Below, piece after piece: positions 17,732 to 26,496 of a stretch of 64,000 nucleotides of DNA. The stretch comes from Romboutsia hominis. Its GTDB lineage: Bacteria; Bacillota; Clostridia; Peptostreptococcales; Peptostreptococcaceae. The position numbers were made by a program, and so were the translations under genes. Each line of letters starts with the position of its first letter. Position 1 is the first letter of the stretch. The stretch spans positions 434,001 to 498,000 of the forward strand of contig NZ_LN650648.1 in NCBI RefSeq assembly GCF_900002575.1, written 5' to 3'. The notes below the pieces were generated by a model. It searched no databases, was not told the DNA's origin, and worked only from the letters and a program-made list of their open reading frames with translations.

Positions 17732-18997
17732 ATGACGAATAATTTATCAATGCAAGAACTTTTAGAACAACAAGAAAAAGAACTAAACAACATAAAAGTT
17801 GGGGAAACTATAAACGGTAAAATATCTAAGGTAAGTAATGACGGTGTTAGCTTAGAACTTAACTTTGGATTTGATGGGATAATACCTACAAACGAATTAA
17901 ATCTTCCTAAAGGAAAATATACTAGTGATGTATATAATGTAGGAGATGAAATAAGTGCTGTTATAACAAAGGTTAACCATAAAGATGGAACGATACAATT
18001 ATCAAAATTAAGATTAGATAAAGAAGCAGATATAAAAGAATTAGAAAAAATACATAATGAACATAGAATAATAACTGTTAATGTAAATAAAAACATAGAA
18101 AGAGGAGTATTTGCTACTTATAAAACGCAAACGTTATTTATACCAATATCTCAATTAGATACTAAGTTTGTAAATGATACAAAAGAGTATGTTGGACGTA
18201 ATTTAGAAGTATATATAAAAGAGCTAGATTTAAAGAAAAATAGATTAGTAGCTAGTCATAGAGAAGTATTACAAGAAAGAATTGATAAAGAAAGAGAAGA
18301 AAGAAGAGCAAGAATAAAGGCGGAAAAAGAAGCTGAAAGAGCTAGAATTAAAGCTGAAAGAGAAGCTCATATAGCAAAAGTTAAAGCGGATAAAGAAGCT
18401 TTATTTGAATCTTTAGAAGTTGGACAAAAAAGAGACGGTAAAGTTGTTAAAATGATGCCTTATGGAGCTTTCGTTGATATCGGTGGAATAGAAGGTTTAC
18501 TTCACCAAAACAATTTATCTTGGGAAAGAGTAGAGTCTGTAGAAGATGTAATTCAAGAAGGACAAGAAGTACAAGTTTATGTATTAGATATAGATAAAGA
18601 AAACAAAAAGTTTGCATTAGCGTTAAAAGATATAAACAATGATCCATGGGAATTAATAAAGCAAGAAGTGCAATTAGATGATATAATAACTGGAACTGTA
18701 GTTAGAACTATAGAAAAAGGCGCTATTGTTAAGATAAGAGAAGGTGTAGAGGCATTCTTACCAATATCTGAATTAAGTGAAGAAAGAGTTATGAGAGTTA
18801 ATAATGTAGTAAATGTTGGCGATGAAGTTAGCGCTATGGTTATAGAATTTAAGCCAAAGAATAGAAAAATGATATTATCTATAAAAGAAGCTAATAAAGA
18901 ACCAGAAGAAGATTACTCAGAATTTTTAGAAGTTGAAGAATCATTAGGTTCATTAGGCGAATTATTTAAAGATAAATTTAAAAATTTACAAAAATAA
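17732..18997 (+). CDS. S1 RNA-binding domain protein (ribosomal protein S1-like)
   Basis: This 421-residue protein has four S1-type OB folds at about 20-85, 100-172 (degenerate), 228-298 and 312-382. The third is the most canonical (DGKVVKMMPYGAFVDIGGIEGLLH). Between domains 2 and 3 (about residues 183-225) lies a highly charged helical stretch with near-repeats of RARIKAEKEAE, which probably forms a single alpha-helix or coiled coil. Similar proteins are annotated as 30S S1 homologues in Clostridia, and binding of mRNA or ribosomes is likely. The ATG follows AAAGGAAG. An imperfect hairpin without a T tract follows the stop. Confidence 0.85.
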   Translation: MTNNLSMQELLEQQEKELNNIKVGETINGKISKVSNDGVSLELNFGFDGIIPTNELNLPKGKYTSDVYNVGDEISAVITKVNHKDGTIQLSKLRLDKEADIKELEKIHNEHRIITVNVNKNIERGVFATYKTQTLFIPISQLDTKFVNDTKEYVGRNLEVYIKELDLKKNRLVASHREVLQERIDKEREERRARIKAEKEAERARIKAEREAHIAKVKADKEALFESLEVGQKRDGKVVKMMPYGAFVDIGGIEGLLHQNNLSWERVESVEDVIQEGQEVQVYVLDIDKENKKFALALKDINNDPWELIKQEVQLDDIITGTVVRTIEKGAIVKIREGVEAFLPISELSEERVMRVNNVVNVGDEVSAMVIEFKPKNRKMILSIKEANKEPEEDYSEFLEVEESLGSLGELFKDKFKNLQK

Positions 18998-19094
18998 CAT
19001 TATATGAAGAGCCATGTTGTGAAACAATATGGCTTTAACTGTATATTATTAGGGGGATATAATATTTACACCGAGTAGTTCTAAGTTTGAAACG

Positions 19095-19199
19095 ATGTTA
19101 TTTATAGTATTTGATTTTTTGGGAATAATGAGTTTAGTAGTATTAGGATTAATTTTATTAATATTATTATGGTCTTTATTTAAGAAAATAACACAGTAA
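19095..19199 (+). CDS. Small membrane protein, 34 aa (possible 45-aa form)
   Basis: The ATG at 19095 opens a 34-codon frame encoding one hydrophobic helix (MSLVVLGLILLILLWSLF) and a basic tail KKITQ. No RBS lies directly before this ATG. In the same frame, an AGGGGG at 19051-19056 precedes an ATA codon at 19062, which would add 11 residues if a non-canonical start is used. It lies 27 nt before the PHP phosphatase gene. The function is unknown and translation is not certain. Confidence 0.45.
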   Translation: MLFIVFDFLGIMSLVVLGLILLILLWSLFKKITQ

Positions 19200-19226
19200 A
19201 AATTATAATTTATAGGGAGAATTTAA

Positions 19227-19937
19227 ATGAAAGCATTAATAGATTTACATACACATACAATAGTAAGTGGACATGCATATAGTACAGTACAAGAAAATAT
19301 ACAATCGGCTATTGATAATGGATTAAAGTATTTAGGGTTATCAGAACATGCACCAAATATGCCAGGTGGACCACACCCATATTACTTCCATAATATTTAT
19401 TGTATACCAAGAGAAGTTAATGGACTTAAGGTACTTAGAGGAATAGAAGCAAATATTGTAGATTTTGAAGGAAATACAGATGTAGATGATGACATGCTTA
19501 CACATATAGATTATGTTATAGCTAGCTTACACACACCATGTATAGATGCTGGAAGTGTAGAAGAAAATACACAAGCTGTACTTAATGTAATGGATAAATC
19601 AAAAGTTAAGATAATAGGACATTTAGATGATAGTAGATATCCAGTTAATTATGAAAAAGTAGTAAAAAAGGCAAAGGAGAGAAACATAGCATTAGAAATA
19701 AATAATTCATCTCTAAAGCCGACGACTTTTAGACAAGGGGCTTGGGATAATGTAACTACACTACTTGAATGTTGTAAAAAATACAATGCAAAAGTAATAC
19801 TTGGAAGTGATGCACATATATCTTATGATGTAGGTAAATTCCCATATTCTGAAAAGGTAATAAATGATGTGAAGTTTCCTAAAGAGTTAGTTATAAATTA
19901 TAGTGAAGAAAGTATAATAGAGTTTTTAAATTTATAA
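19227..19937 (+). CDS. PHP-domain phosphatase (YcdX-like)
   Basis: This 236-residue PHP metal-dependent hydrolase of the YcdX-type phosphatase group has trinuclear metal-site motifs: D-x-H-T-H near residues 6-10, LSEHAPN, GIEANI, ASLHTP, GHLDDSRYP, and a C-terminal GSDAHIS. It should hydrolyse a phosphomonoester; the substrate is unknown. Its closest relatives are labelled phosphatase rather than histidinol-phosphatase (HisK), and no histidine genes are nearby. The ATG follows AGGGAGAATTTAA. Confidence 0.9.
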   Translation: MKALIDLHTHTIVSGHAYSTVQENIQSAIDNGLKYLGLSEHAPNMPGGPHPYYFHNIYCIPREVNGLKVLRGIEANIVDFEGNTDVDDDMLTHIDYVIASLHTPCIDAGSVEENTQAVLNVMDKSKVKIIGHLDDSRYPVNYEKVVKKAKERNIALEINNSSLKPTTFRQGAWDNVTTLLECCKKYNAKVILGSDAHISYDVGKFPYSEKVINDVKFPKELVINYSEESIIEFLNL

Positions 19938-20026
19938 ATATATGATAGATTAAAGTTAAGTAAATTTAGGAAATAAAGAGTATAAAAGAAGGACAAACTA
20001 TATTTAAAATATAGTATAATATAAGA

Positions 20027-20056
20027 GTAACACTTATTGATAAGTGTTACTTTTAT
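20027..20056 (+). promoter_or_regulatory. Palindromic stem-loop at the expected start site of the first AGCS transporter gene
   Basis: GTAACACTTAT and ATAAGTGTTAC (20027-20050) form an 11-bp inverted repeat with a 2-nt centre. A TATAAT at 20015-20020 places the likely transcription start at the first base of this palindrome. A short T-rich tail follows, so it may be an operator, a 5' stabilising hairpin, or the terminator of the PHP gene. Confidence 0.5.
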
Positions 20057-20085
20057 TATGCTTTAATTTAAAGGAGAGAGTTGAC

Positions 20086-21405
20086 ATGGAGTATATTGCA
20101 AGGGTAGTATCTAATGTTGTTTGGCCTATGTTTATACCTTTTTTGCTTTTGCTTGGGACATACATATGTTTGCAAGTTTTTTTTAACATAAGGCAACGCA
20201 TTACGACAAAGGGGAAAATAAATTACAAGTACATAATTCCACAGAGTACCGTAGCCTTGGGGACTATGATGGGAACAGGAACAGTCGTTGGTTTTTTAAC
20301 TGGACTTAGTAAGCTTTCTATAAGTGGGCAAATATATGTTGAATCAATTGCTATATGGGCATTACTTGGATCGATAATATTAATACCTATATCATATTGT
20401 GAAACTTTAATATCTAAAGTTGTGAGAATGCAACCCAAAGAATATATAAAAGCATTTATATCAACTAAAGCATCAAAATTGTATGTTGCATCTTTAGTTT
20501 TATTATATATATTTGCTATAGGGGGAATACAGTTAAGTGGGATAGATGCAGTAGCAACTACTAGTATAAATAAAATAGTAAGTTTAGAATTTAATGAACT
20601 ACAAAGATATATGTATATTGTTATTCCAGTAATAATTATATTAATAACCATTATACTTAAAAACAGACAGAGTATATTTTTAAGAATTTTAGTGACTATG
20701 GTAATATTATCATTTTCAACTTATTTATTATCATTTTTCATATTTCTTTATAAAACACAAGAGTATATACCTATATTTGTAGAGCGTATTATTATAGGAT
20801 TTAAAAATCCTGTATCCGTGTTGTTTGGAATACCACTAGGTCTTATATTTGGACTTCAGAGAGTTATACAAATAGCAGAACCAGGTCTTGGAACACTTGC
20901 ATTAGCATCTATGAAATCAAATGCTAAACCAAGGGAAGCTGCTTTAATATCTTCTATACTAACAACAGTACTTATTGTTATATCGGTATTAGTTACTTCA
21001 TATATAGCATCTTATGGACTTAGTGAAGGAATAATAAATTTTTCAGTTAATGGATACGAGAAGCTAGTGTCATACTTTGATACTATAATTAGTGTAACGG
21101 GTAAATTTGGGATATTAATACTATTTACATTTATAGCTTTATCTGCATTAACCACCTTATTAGGAGGGTATCTTGTACTTATAAATGTAGCCAATTTTAA
21201 TGTTAAAAATAATTATCTTGTTTATGTAGGTTTATTGATATTAGGAGGTGCATTATCTGTATTTAATGTAGAATTAGTATTTTTACTATTAGAGATATTA
21301 TTATTTATATCAACATCTATTAATATTATGGCACTTGCTATGTTCACAGAGTTTGAATGGAAAAAATATAAAATAAGAAATTTAGAAATTAGGAAAGCTG
21401 CATAA
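20086..21405 (+). CDS. AGCS-type (alanine/glycine:cation symporter) membrane transporter, copy 1
   Basis: This polytopic membrane protein of 439 residues has about eleven TM segments. It belongs to the divergent branch of the sodium:alanine/glycine symporter family. Family landmarks are LGTMMGTGTVVGFLTG (the usual GTGN loop, here without Asn), SYCETLISK, and a C-half SYIASYG after EPGLGTLALASM. It is clearly paralogous to the gene at 25040. The frame extends back to a GTG at 20044 inside the hairpin. I choose the ATG at 20086, which has AAGGAGAG before it. The substrate is probably an amino acid or amino-acid derivative, with Na+ as the coupling ion. Confidence 0.82.
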   Translation: MEYIARVVSNVVWPMFIPFLLLLGTYICLQVFFNIRQRITTKGKINYKYIIPQSTVALGTMMGTGTVVGFLTGLSKLSISGQIYVESIAIWALLGSIILIPISYCETLISKVVRMQPKEYIKAFISTKASKLYVASLVLLYIFAIGGIQLSGIDAVATTSINKIVSLEFNELQRYMYIVIPVIIILITIILKNRQSIFLRILVTMVILSFSTYLLSFFIFLYKTQEYIPIFVERIIIGFKNPVSVLFGIPLGLIFGLQRVIQIAEPGLGTLALASMKSNAKPREAALISSILTTVLIVISVLVTSYIASYGLSEGIINFSVNGYEKLVSYFDTIISVTGKFGILILFTFIALSALTTLLGGYLVLINVANFNVKNNYLVYVGLLILGGALSVFNVELVFLLLEILLFISTSINIMALAMFTEFEWKKYKIRNLEIRKAA

Positions 21406-21448
21406 AAATATGCATTAAATCATAATTAAATATAAAATAAAAATTAAA

Positions 21449-21475
21449 AAGGAGTGTATTTTATACACTCCTTAA
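21449..21475. terminator. Bidirectional terminator
   Basis: AAGGAGTGTAT and ATACACTCCTT form an 11-bp stem with flanking A/T tracts between the convergent AGCS and MFS genes. Confidence 0.85.
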
Positions 21476-21481
21476 TTATTA

Positions 21482-22795
21482 TTAAGCAACTCCTTGAGAA
21501 GAAGCATCTTTTTGTAATTTAGCTATTCTTTCTTTGTTTAACTTAGACATACCTATAGAAGCAGTTATTAAAGATACATAACATACAACTATAAATGTTA
21601 AAACGAATATCCAAGCTACGCTGTATCCCATTTTATCAACTAATAATCCAAATATTGATGAACCAGCAGCAAATCCTACTGCGAAGAATATTTGAACTAC
21701 ACCAAGTATAGCACCAAATTCTTTTTTACCGAAGAATGATCCTGCAAGTAAAGAAGGTCCCATCATGTAAGCGAATACTGATAATCCTTTTAAAGCCGCA
21801 AATATTGGAGCTAACATAGGTATTAAACCTGCATTCATTAGAGCTAAACAAGAAGTAGCAGCTAATGCAAAGGCAACCATAAGCCCTTTAGTTATACCTA
21901 ATTTATCAAATATTACTCCACCAAATAAGTTTCCTCCAAGAGAGAATATAGCGAATGTAGAACCTACCATACCAACTATCATAGGATCAACTTTTAAGAA
22001 GTTCTTTAAGTAAGCAGGATATTGTACAGCAAGTACAGAAACATACATACCTAAGAAGAATAATCCTAAAGCAAATAACCAGAAGAATTTAACATTTTTA
22101 ACTTCTTTTAAAGAGTATCCCCAATCAACTGAAACAGTACTTTGCTCTTTTTCTTCTTTTCCATTGTCTTTTTTCTTACCTCTAACTATTTCGCTATCAT
22201 TCTTTGGCATTCTTAAGAATAATAAAGTTATAGGTATACCCACGATTAATGATAAAGCACCAAACATAAAGTATGATTTAGATATACCGAAATTAGTTAA
22301 TGAATAAGCAGTCATACTTTGAAGGAATATATTACCTATAGATCCTCCAGCGAAAGCAAGTCCCATTGCCTTACCTTTTGATAGTTCATCGAACCATCCA
22401 TTTATTAATAACGGAACCCCGATTGAAGATATAGCAGCTGTACCAACTTGAACTATACCAGCAACAAGGTAAAATTGCCATAATTCTTTACACATAGAGA
22501 ATGCTAAGAATCCTCCACCTGAAAGTATAGAACCCATTAAGTACATTGTTTTAACACTAACTTTATTAAACATTGCTCCTATAAATGGAGATGCTATAGC
22601 AGATACAACTGTACCTAATGTAAATATTAATGAGAATCCAGCTTGTGTAAATCCATATCCTGAATCAGGAGATAGGATGTAAGCCATAAATTGTGGTTGG
22701 ATATTTGCAGCAACTCCAAATGGTATAGCTTGTATAAGCATACATGCAACTACTATTAACCAACCAGTTGCGAATTTTTTACTTTTAGTGTTCAT
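21482..22795 (-). CDS. MFS transporter, oxalate/formate antiporter (OFA)-like
   Basis: This 437-residue major facilitator protein has twelve TM helices in two halves joined by a charged loop rich in Lys/Glu (about residues 200-225). The pattern FSLIFTLGTVVSAIASPFIGAMFNK in helix 2 and LGGNLFGGVIFDKLG in the second half are typical of the OFA family, which exchanges organic-acid anions. The substrate is not determined. The start at 22795 follows AAAGGAG; a longer frame to 22837 lacks an RBS. It is divergent from the HTH regulator at 23119, which may control it. Confidence 0.88.
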   Translation of the reverse strand: MNTKSKKFATGWLIVVACMLIQAIPFGVAANIQPQFMAYILSPDSGYGFTQAGFSLIFTLGTVVSAIASPFIGAMFNKVSVKTMYLMGSILSGGGFLAFSMCKELWQFYLVAGIVQVGTAAISSIGVPLLINGWFDELSKGKAMGLAFAGGSIGNIFLQSMTAYSLTNFGISKSYFMFGALSLIVGIPITLLFLRMPKNDSEIVRGKKKDNGKEEKEQSTVSVDWGYSLKEVKNVKFFWLFALGLFFLGMYVSVLAVQYPAYLKNFLKVDPMIVGMVGSTFAIFSLGGNLFGGVIFDKLGITKGLMVAFALAATSCLALMNAGLIPMLAPIFAALKGLSVFAYMMGPSLLAGSFFGKKEFGAILGVVQIFFAVGFAAGSSIFGLLVDKMGYSVAWIFVLTFIVVCYVSLITASIGMSKLNKERIAKLQKDASSQGVA

Positions 22796-23118
22796 TGTAT
22801 GATTTCTCCTTTGTTGTTGTTTTTTGTAAATAGACACATTAAAATGGATATAAATGTAAAATTTAAGGTTAAAATGAAATATATCCTAGAAAAAGGATAT
22901 CATAAGTGATATATTAAAAACAAAGGAAGGTTGATGAACAAAATTGAAACTTGATTCAAGAATATTCAACAACTTCAATTAAAAATCAACTTTGATTAAT
23001 TTATACTTAGTATGTTATTGTCAGATATACTATAAAATGGAGTCATAGTAATAAATAAAATATATAATAATATTAAGAAATCATAAAAGAATGAGCGAAA
23101 AAAAGGATGGTGAATAGG
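22796..23118. other. Divergent intergenic region between the MFS and HTH-regulator genes
   Basis: This 323-nt gene-free region must hold promoters for both flanking genes. A short inverted repeat ATATCCT / AGGATAT is at 22880-22899. A stretch near 22955-22985 has several TTCAA/TTGAA-like words (GATTCAAGAATATTCAA). Related words occur near 24649-24675 upstream of the second transporter. No riboswitch or other known element is recognised. Confidence 0.4.
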
Positions 23119-24621
23119 TTGAAAAATATTGCATTTGGTCAACTACTAGAAAAGTTACTTTATTTATCAAATCAAAAAAAGAGTACATTAGCAAAAGAGT
23201 TAGGATACGATATATCTTATATAAGTAAATGGATTAATGGGAGAAACCTACCAACTCAAAAAAGTATATCTAGTATATGTAAAATTACATCAGAGTTTAT
23301 AGTTAAATCTTTAAATTCTACATCAAAGCAAGAACTTAAACACTACTTTGAAATAGAGGTAGAAGTAAAAGACGATACTGTATTAGCTCAATATATAGAA
23401 AGAAGTTTAAAAGAATCATATATGGTTACGGCACAAAAAAGTTCTTCTAATATATATAAGAATACACATTCTGAAGATAATTATAATAGTATGATGCATA
23501 TAAACCCAAGGCTTAGAAAACAGTATTTAGCAAAGGATGCAATACTTCATATAAGTAAATCGAGTAAGCTAGATCTAATATTATCTGCAAACCTATATAG
23601 ACTTAATGGAAATGATAAAGTTTCTATATCAGAAATGAAAACAGCGTTATATAGCATACAAAAAGACAAAGAAGTAAAAGCAAGGGTATTAACTGGGTTT
23701 GAAGGGAATCAAAATGATAAGGTACTAAATACACTACTTATAATTGACATGATAACAACATATCCTAATTTAGATTTTGAAGTATATAACTGTAATGTAG
23801 ATAATAGTAACATTTTAGCTGTTATAAAGGATAGAATTTTCCATAGTGCCATATTTGCAAGTAATGGACAATGCTTATTTACAAATATGTCTAAAGAAAA
23901 GGCTATCATAGATGAAGTTTATTATAGTTTAGAAGAAATATTAAAAAATCAAGGTAAATTGCTTGTAGAGAAAGAAACTCCACTAGATTTATTAAAGAAT
24001 AAAACTTATATACAATATATAATGGGGCAAGACTTAAAGTGGGTATTAGGAGTTATGAATGAATTCTTTATGCCATCTGATTTATTTATAGAAATTGCAG
24101 AAGATGTATTTGGAAATGACAAAGAGTTATTGCAAGAGTTGCGTCAAATAAATGCATTTTTACAAAATGTAACATATCAATCTAACATAAAGGTATTAAT
24201 TTATGAAGCAAAACTAATGAAGTATATATCGACAGGAGAAATAACATTCTTTAATAAACCAGTAAAATTGACTTTAGAACAAATGGAGAGACATATAAAA
24301 AATATAGAAAAAATAATAAAAGAACATGAAAATATAGAAATTAAACTTATTGAAAATAGCTCCATAGAAGAATTTGATTCAGGTTTAAGTCCATCTATGT
24401 ATTTATCTAAGAATCTAAAGTTAATAAAAACACATCCTATGGATGGGGTAAATGATTATGCAATTATTAAAGATAATGAATTCAAAAAAATATGCGATGA
24501 AGTATTTGATATTGTATGGAGTGAAAAAGAAAATATGCTAGTAAGTGAAAAAGAAGAAATTTTAGAAAAAATATCAAAAGCATTAGTTTACACTAGAATA
24601 ATAAATGGTGAAATTAATTAA
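23119..24621 (+). CDS. XRE-type HTH regulator with large unknown C-terminal region
   Basis: This protein of about 500 residues has an N-terminal helix-turn-helix of XRE type (AKELGYDISYISKWINGRNLPT, about residues 20-45). A C-terminal region of about 430 residues follows that I do not recognise; it is probably a sensor or oligomerisation domain. There are no TM segments. The start is either the ATG at 23107 or, preferred, the TTG at 23119, which has GGATGGTG at better spacing. It sits between an OFA-like transporter (divergent) and an AGCS transporter plus amidohydrolase (downstream), so it is the likely local regulator. The ligand is unknown. Confidence 0.75.
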   Translation: MKNIAFGQLLEKLLYLSNQKKSTLAKELGYDISYISKWINGRNLPTQKSISSICKITSEFIVKSLNSTSKQELKHYFEIEVEVKDDTVLAQYIERSLKESYMVTAQKSSSNIYKNTHSEDNYNSMMHINPRLRKQYLAKDAILHISKSSKLDLILSANLYRLNGNDKVSISEMKTALYSIQKDKEVKARVLTGFEGNQNDKVLNTLLIIDMITTYPNLDFEVYNCNVDNSNILAVIKDRIFHSAIFASNGQCLFTNMSKEKAIIDEVYYSLEEILKNQGKLLVEKETPLDLLKNKTYIQYIMGQDLKWVLGVMNEFFMPSDLFIEIAEDVFGNDKELLQELRQINAFLQNVTYQSNIKVLIYEAKLMKYISTGEITFFNKPVKLTLEQMERHIKNIEKIIKEHENIEIKLIENSSIEEFDSGLSPSMYLSKNLKLIKTHPMDGVNDYAIIKDNEFKKICDEVFDIVWSEKENMLVSEKEEILEKISKALVYTRIINGEIN

Positions 24622-24741
24622 TAATTTACTAGAAATTATGTTGACGAATTTCAAAAATATTTGAATTTGTTGAAAAAAGAAAATAAGGGTCAAAATAATT
24701 TATTGACTTAAATAATAAAAAATTGATATTGTAGTAACTGT

Positions 24742-24968
24742 AAATAGGCACTAACAAAATCATTAATGATCCAATAATTTTATATAGTTAATCTTAAAAG
24801 TTTTATAATTTTTATTTAAATCTTAAAACTGCTATAGATATACCGTTATTATTTAATTAATAAAATACGTAAGAATAGTCAGTTTTTTGATGGAAAAATA
24901 CAATGGATAAGATTAACTTTTATAAATTGTTGTATTTCTTAATGAATGTGAAGCCTATTTTTTTTGTA
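24742..24968 (+). promoter_or_regulatory. Candidate structured 5' leader of the second AGCS transporter gene
   Basis: The 418-nt gap (24622-25039) contains nested long-range complementarity. AAATAGGC (24742-24749) pairs with GCCTATTT (24953-24960), which runs into a T tract. AGTTAATCTTA (24786-24796) pairs with TAAGATTAACT (24908-24918). AGTTTTA (24799-24805) pairs with TAAAACT (24824-24830). A further pair, AAATACAA (24896-24903) with TTGTATTT (24930-24937), crosses the second helix, so it must be a pseudoknot or an alternative fold. I recognise no known riboswitch. An AGGGGGAG lies downstream at about 24977. AT-rich sequence makes chance pairing a real risk. Confidence 0.4.
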
Positions 24969-25039
24969 TATTTTAAAGGGGGAGATATACAAAAAACAAA
25001 TAAAAATCAAAATAAATATTTACAAGGAGAACATAAAAG

Positions 25040-26395
25040 ATGCTACATCAGTTAGAAGTTGCAATAACAAAAGTATCTGAAGCTATATGGCCAGTATTCT
25101 TACCATTTATATTAGTTGTTGGCGCTACAATGGCTATAAGAACAATCTTCATGATACAAAAACAAGCTACAAAGCCTGCTAAATTACAAATGAAAAATGT
25201 AATCGGGCCAGCTTCTATATCTTTAGGGGCAATGATAGGTACAGGAGCAATAATAGGTGTTCTTGGTGCATTATCAAAATTATCAGCAAGTGGGCAAGCA
25301 AATATAGAAGCTATGGCTATATGGGCGTTAATAGGTTCATTAATAATGCTTCCTGTTTCATATTCTGAAACATTAAACTCAAAAATAATGGGGAAAACTC
25401 CAAAGGAGTATATATCTACTCTAATAAGCCCTAAATTAGGAATAACATATGCTGTATGTTTCGTTGCATTAGCAGTATTCGGATTTGGTGGATTCCAATT
25501 TAGTGGTATAGATTCAGTTTTTGCTACAGTATTAAATGATAAGTTTGGAATCGAATTATCATTAGTTCAAAGATATTTATTTATAGTTATACCAGTAATA
25601 GCGGTAGTTGCTGCATTAGTATTATCTAAAAAGCATGAGTTATTCATGGGAGCAATGACTTATATGATAGGAACAGCAGTTGCTGGATACTTCATATTCT
25701 TTACAATGTTTGTTCTTAAGACTTCTGATTACATACCTACTTTCTTTGGAAGTATGATAAAAGGTATGATGAATCCAGTTAATGCAATGATGGGTGTGCC
25801 ATTAGGATTTATATTAGGTATGCAAAAGGTTATACAAACAGCAGAAACTGGTCTTGGAGCATTAGCAATGGCTGCTCAAGAATCTGACTCACAACCAAGA
25901 GAAGCAGCTATGATATCGTTATTACCAACAGCTGTAACAGTATTCGTTTCTATAGTTGTTACTTCATATATAGCTTCTTATGGAGTTGAGGTAGGAACTT
26001 TAGCATTAGTTGATGCTAATGGAAATGCAGCAGGTACTGTTGCAAGATTAGGTGGATACTTTGCTACTGCTGAGCATGTAGTTGGTATATTTGGATTAAT
26101 TGTATTAGCAGCATTCACAGTATTATCAGCATTAACTACAATACTTGGATCTTACTACTACATGACAAAGTTATTTAAGCAAAATCCAGTTAACAAAAAT
26201 ATAGCAATATATTTAGTATTAATAATAGCTGCTGGTACTTTAGCAGTATTTGGAGCTAACGTGGTATTTGAAGCTGTTGACTTATTATTATTTGTACTTT
26301 CAGGAATAAACGTAACAGCACTAGCTATATTTACATTCAAACATTGGGAAGCTTACAAGTTAAGTGGATCAGTTAAAAAAGACAAAGTAGCTTAA
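25040..26395 (+). CDS. AGCS-type (alanine/glycine:cation symporter) membrane transporter, copy 2
   Basis: This 451-residue polytopic membrane protein is clearly paralogous to the one at 20086. Shared segments include WPVFLPFILV, SLGAMIGTGAIIGVLGALSK, AIWALIGSLIMLPVSYSETL, GIDSVFATVLN and TAETGLGALAMA, and both have SYIASYG. It belongs to a divergent branch of the sodium:alanine symporter family. The ATG follows AAGGAGAAC. The amidohydrolase gene follows after a hairpin, which suggests that this transporter imports the amidohydrolase substrate or exports its product. The nature of the substrate is unknown. Confidence 0.84.
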   Translation: MLHQLEVAITKVSEAIWPVFLPFILVVGATMAIRTIFMIQKQATKPAKLQMKNVIGPASISLGAMIGTGAIIGVLGALSKLSASGQANIEAMAIWALIGSLIMLPVSYSETLNSKIMGKTPKEYISTLISPKLGITYAVCFVALAVFGFGGFQFSGIDSVFATVLNDKFGIELSLVQRYLFIVIPVIAVVAALVLSKKHELFMGAMTYMIGTAVAGYFIFFTMFVLKTSDYIPTFFGSMIKGMMNPVNAMMGVPLGFILGMQKVIQTAETGLGALAMAAQESDSQPREAAMISLLPTAVTVFVSIVVTSYIASYGVEVGTLALVDANGNAAGTVARLGGYFATAEHVVGIFGLIVLAAFTVLSALTTILGSYYYMTKLFKQNPVNKNIAIYLVLIIAAGTLAVFGANVVFEAVDLLLFVLSGINVTALAIFTFKHWEAYKLSGSVKKDKVA

Positions 26396-26423
26396 TGATA
26401 TACTAATTATTTAAATAAGCTAA

Positions 26424-26454
26424 AAAGCTACTTGCTATATTAGTAAGTAGCTTT
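26424..26454 (+). terminator. Stem-loop between transporter and amidohydrolase genes
   Basis: AAAGCTACTT and AAGTAGCTTT form a 10-bp stem. The tail is TATATAT rather than a T run, so this is probably a partial terminator or mRNA-stability element that lowers downstream expression. Confidence 0.55.
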
Positions 26455-26496
26455 ATATATATACATTAAAACTTGCCTGGTGAAGGGAGAAATACA

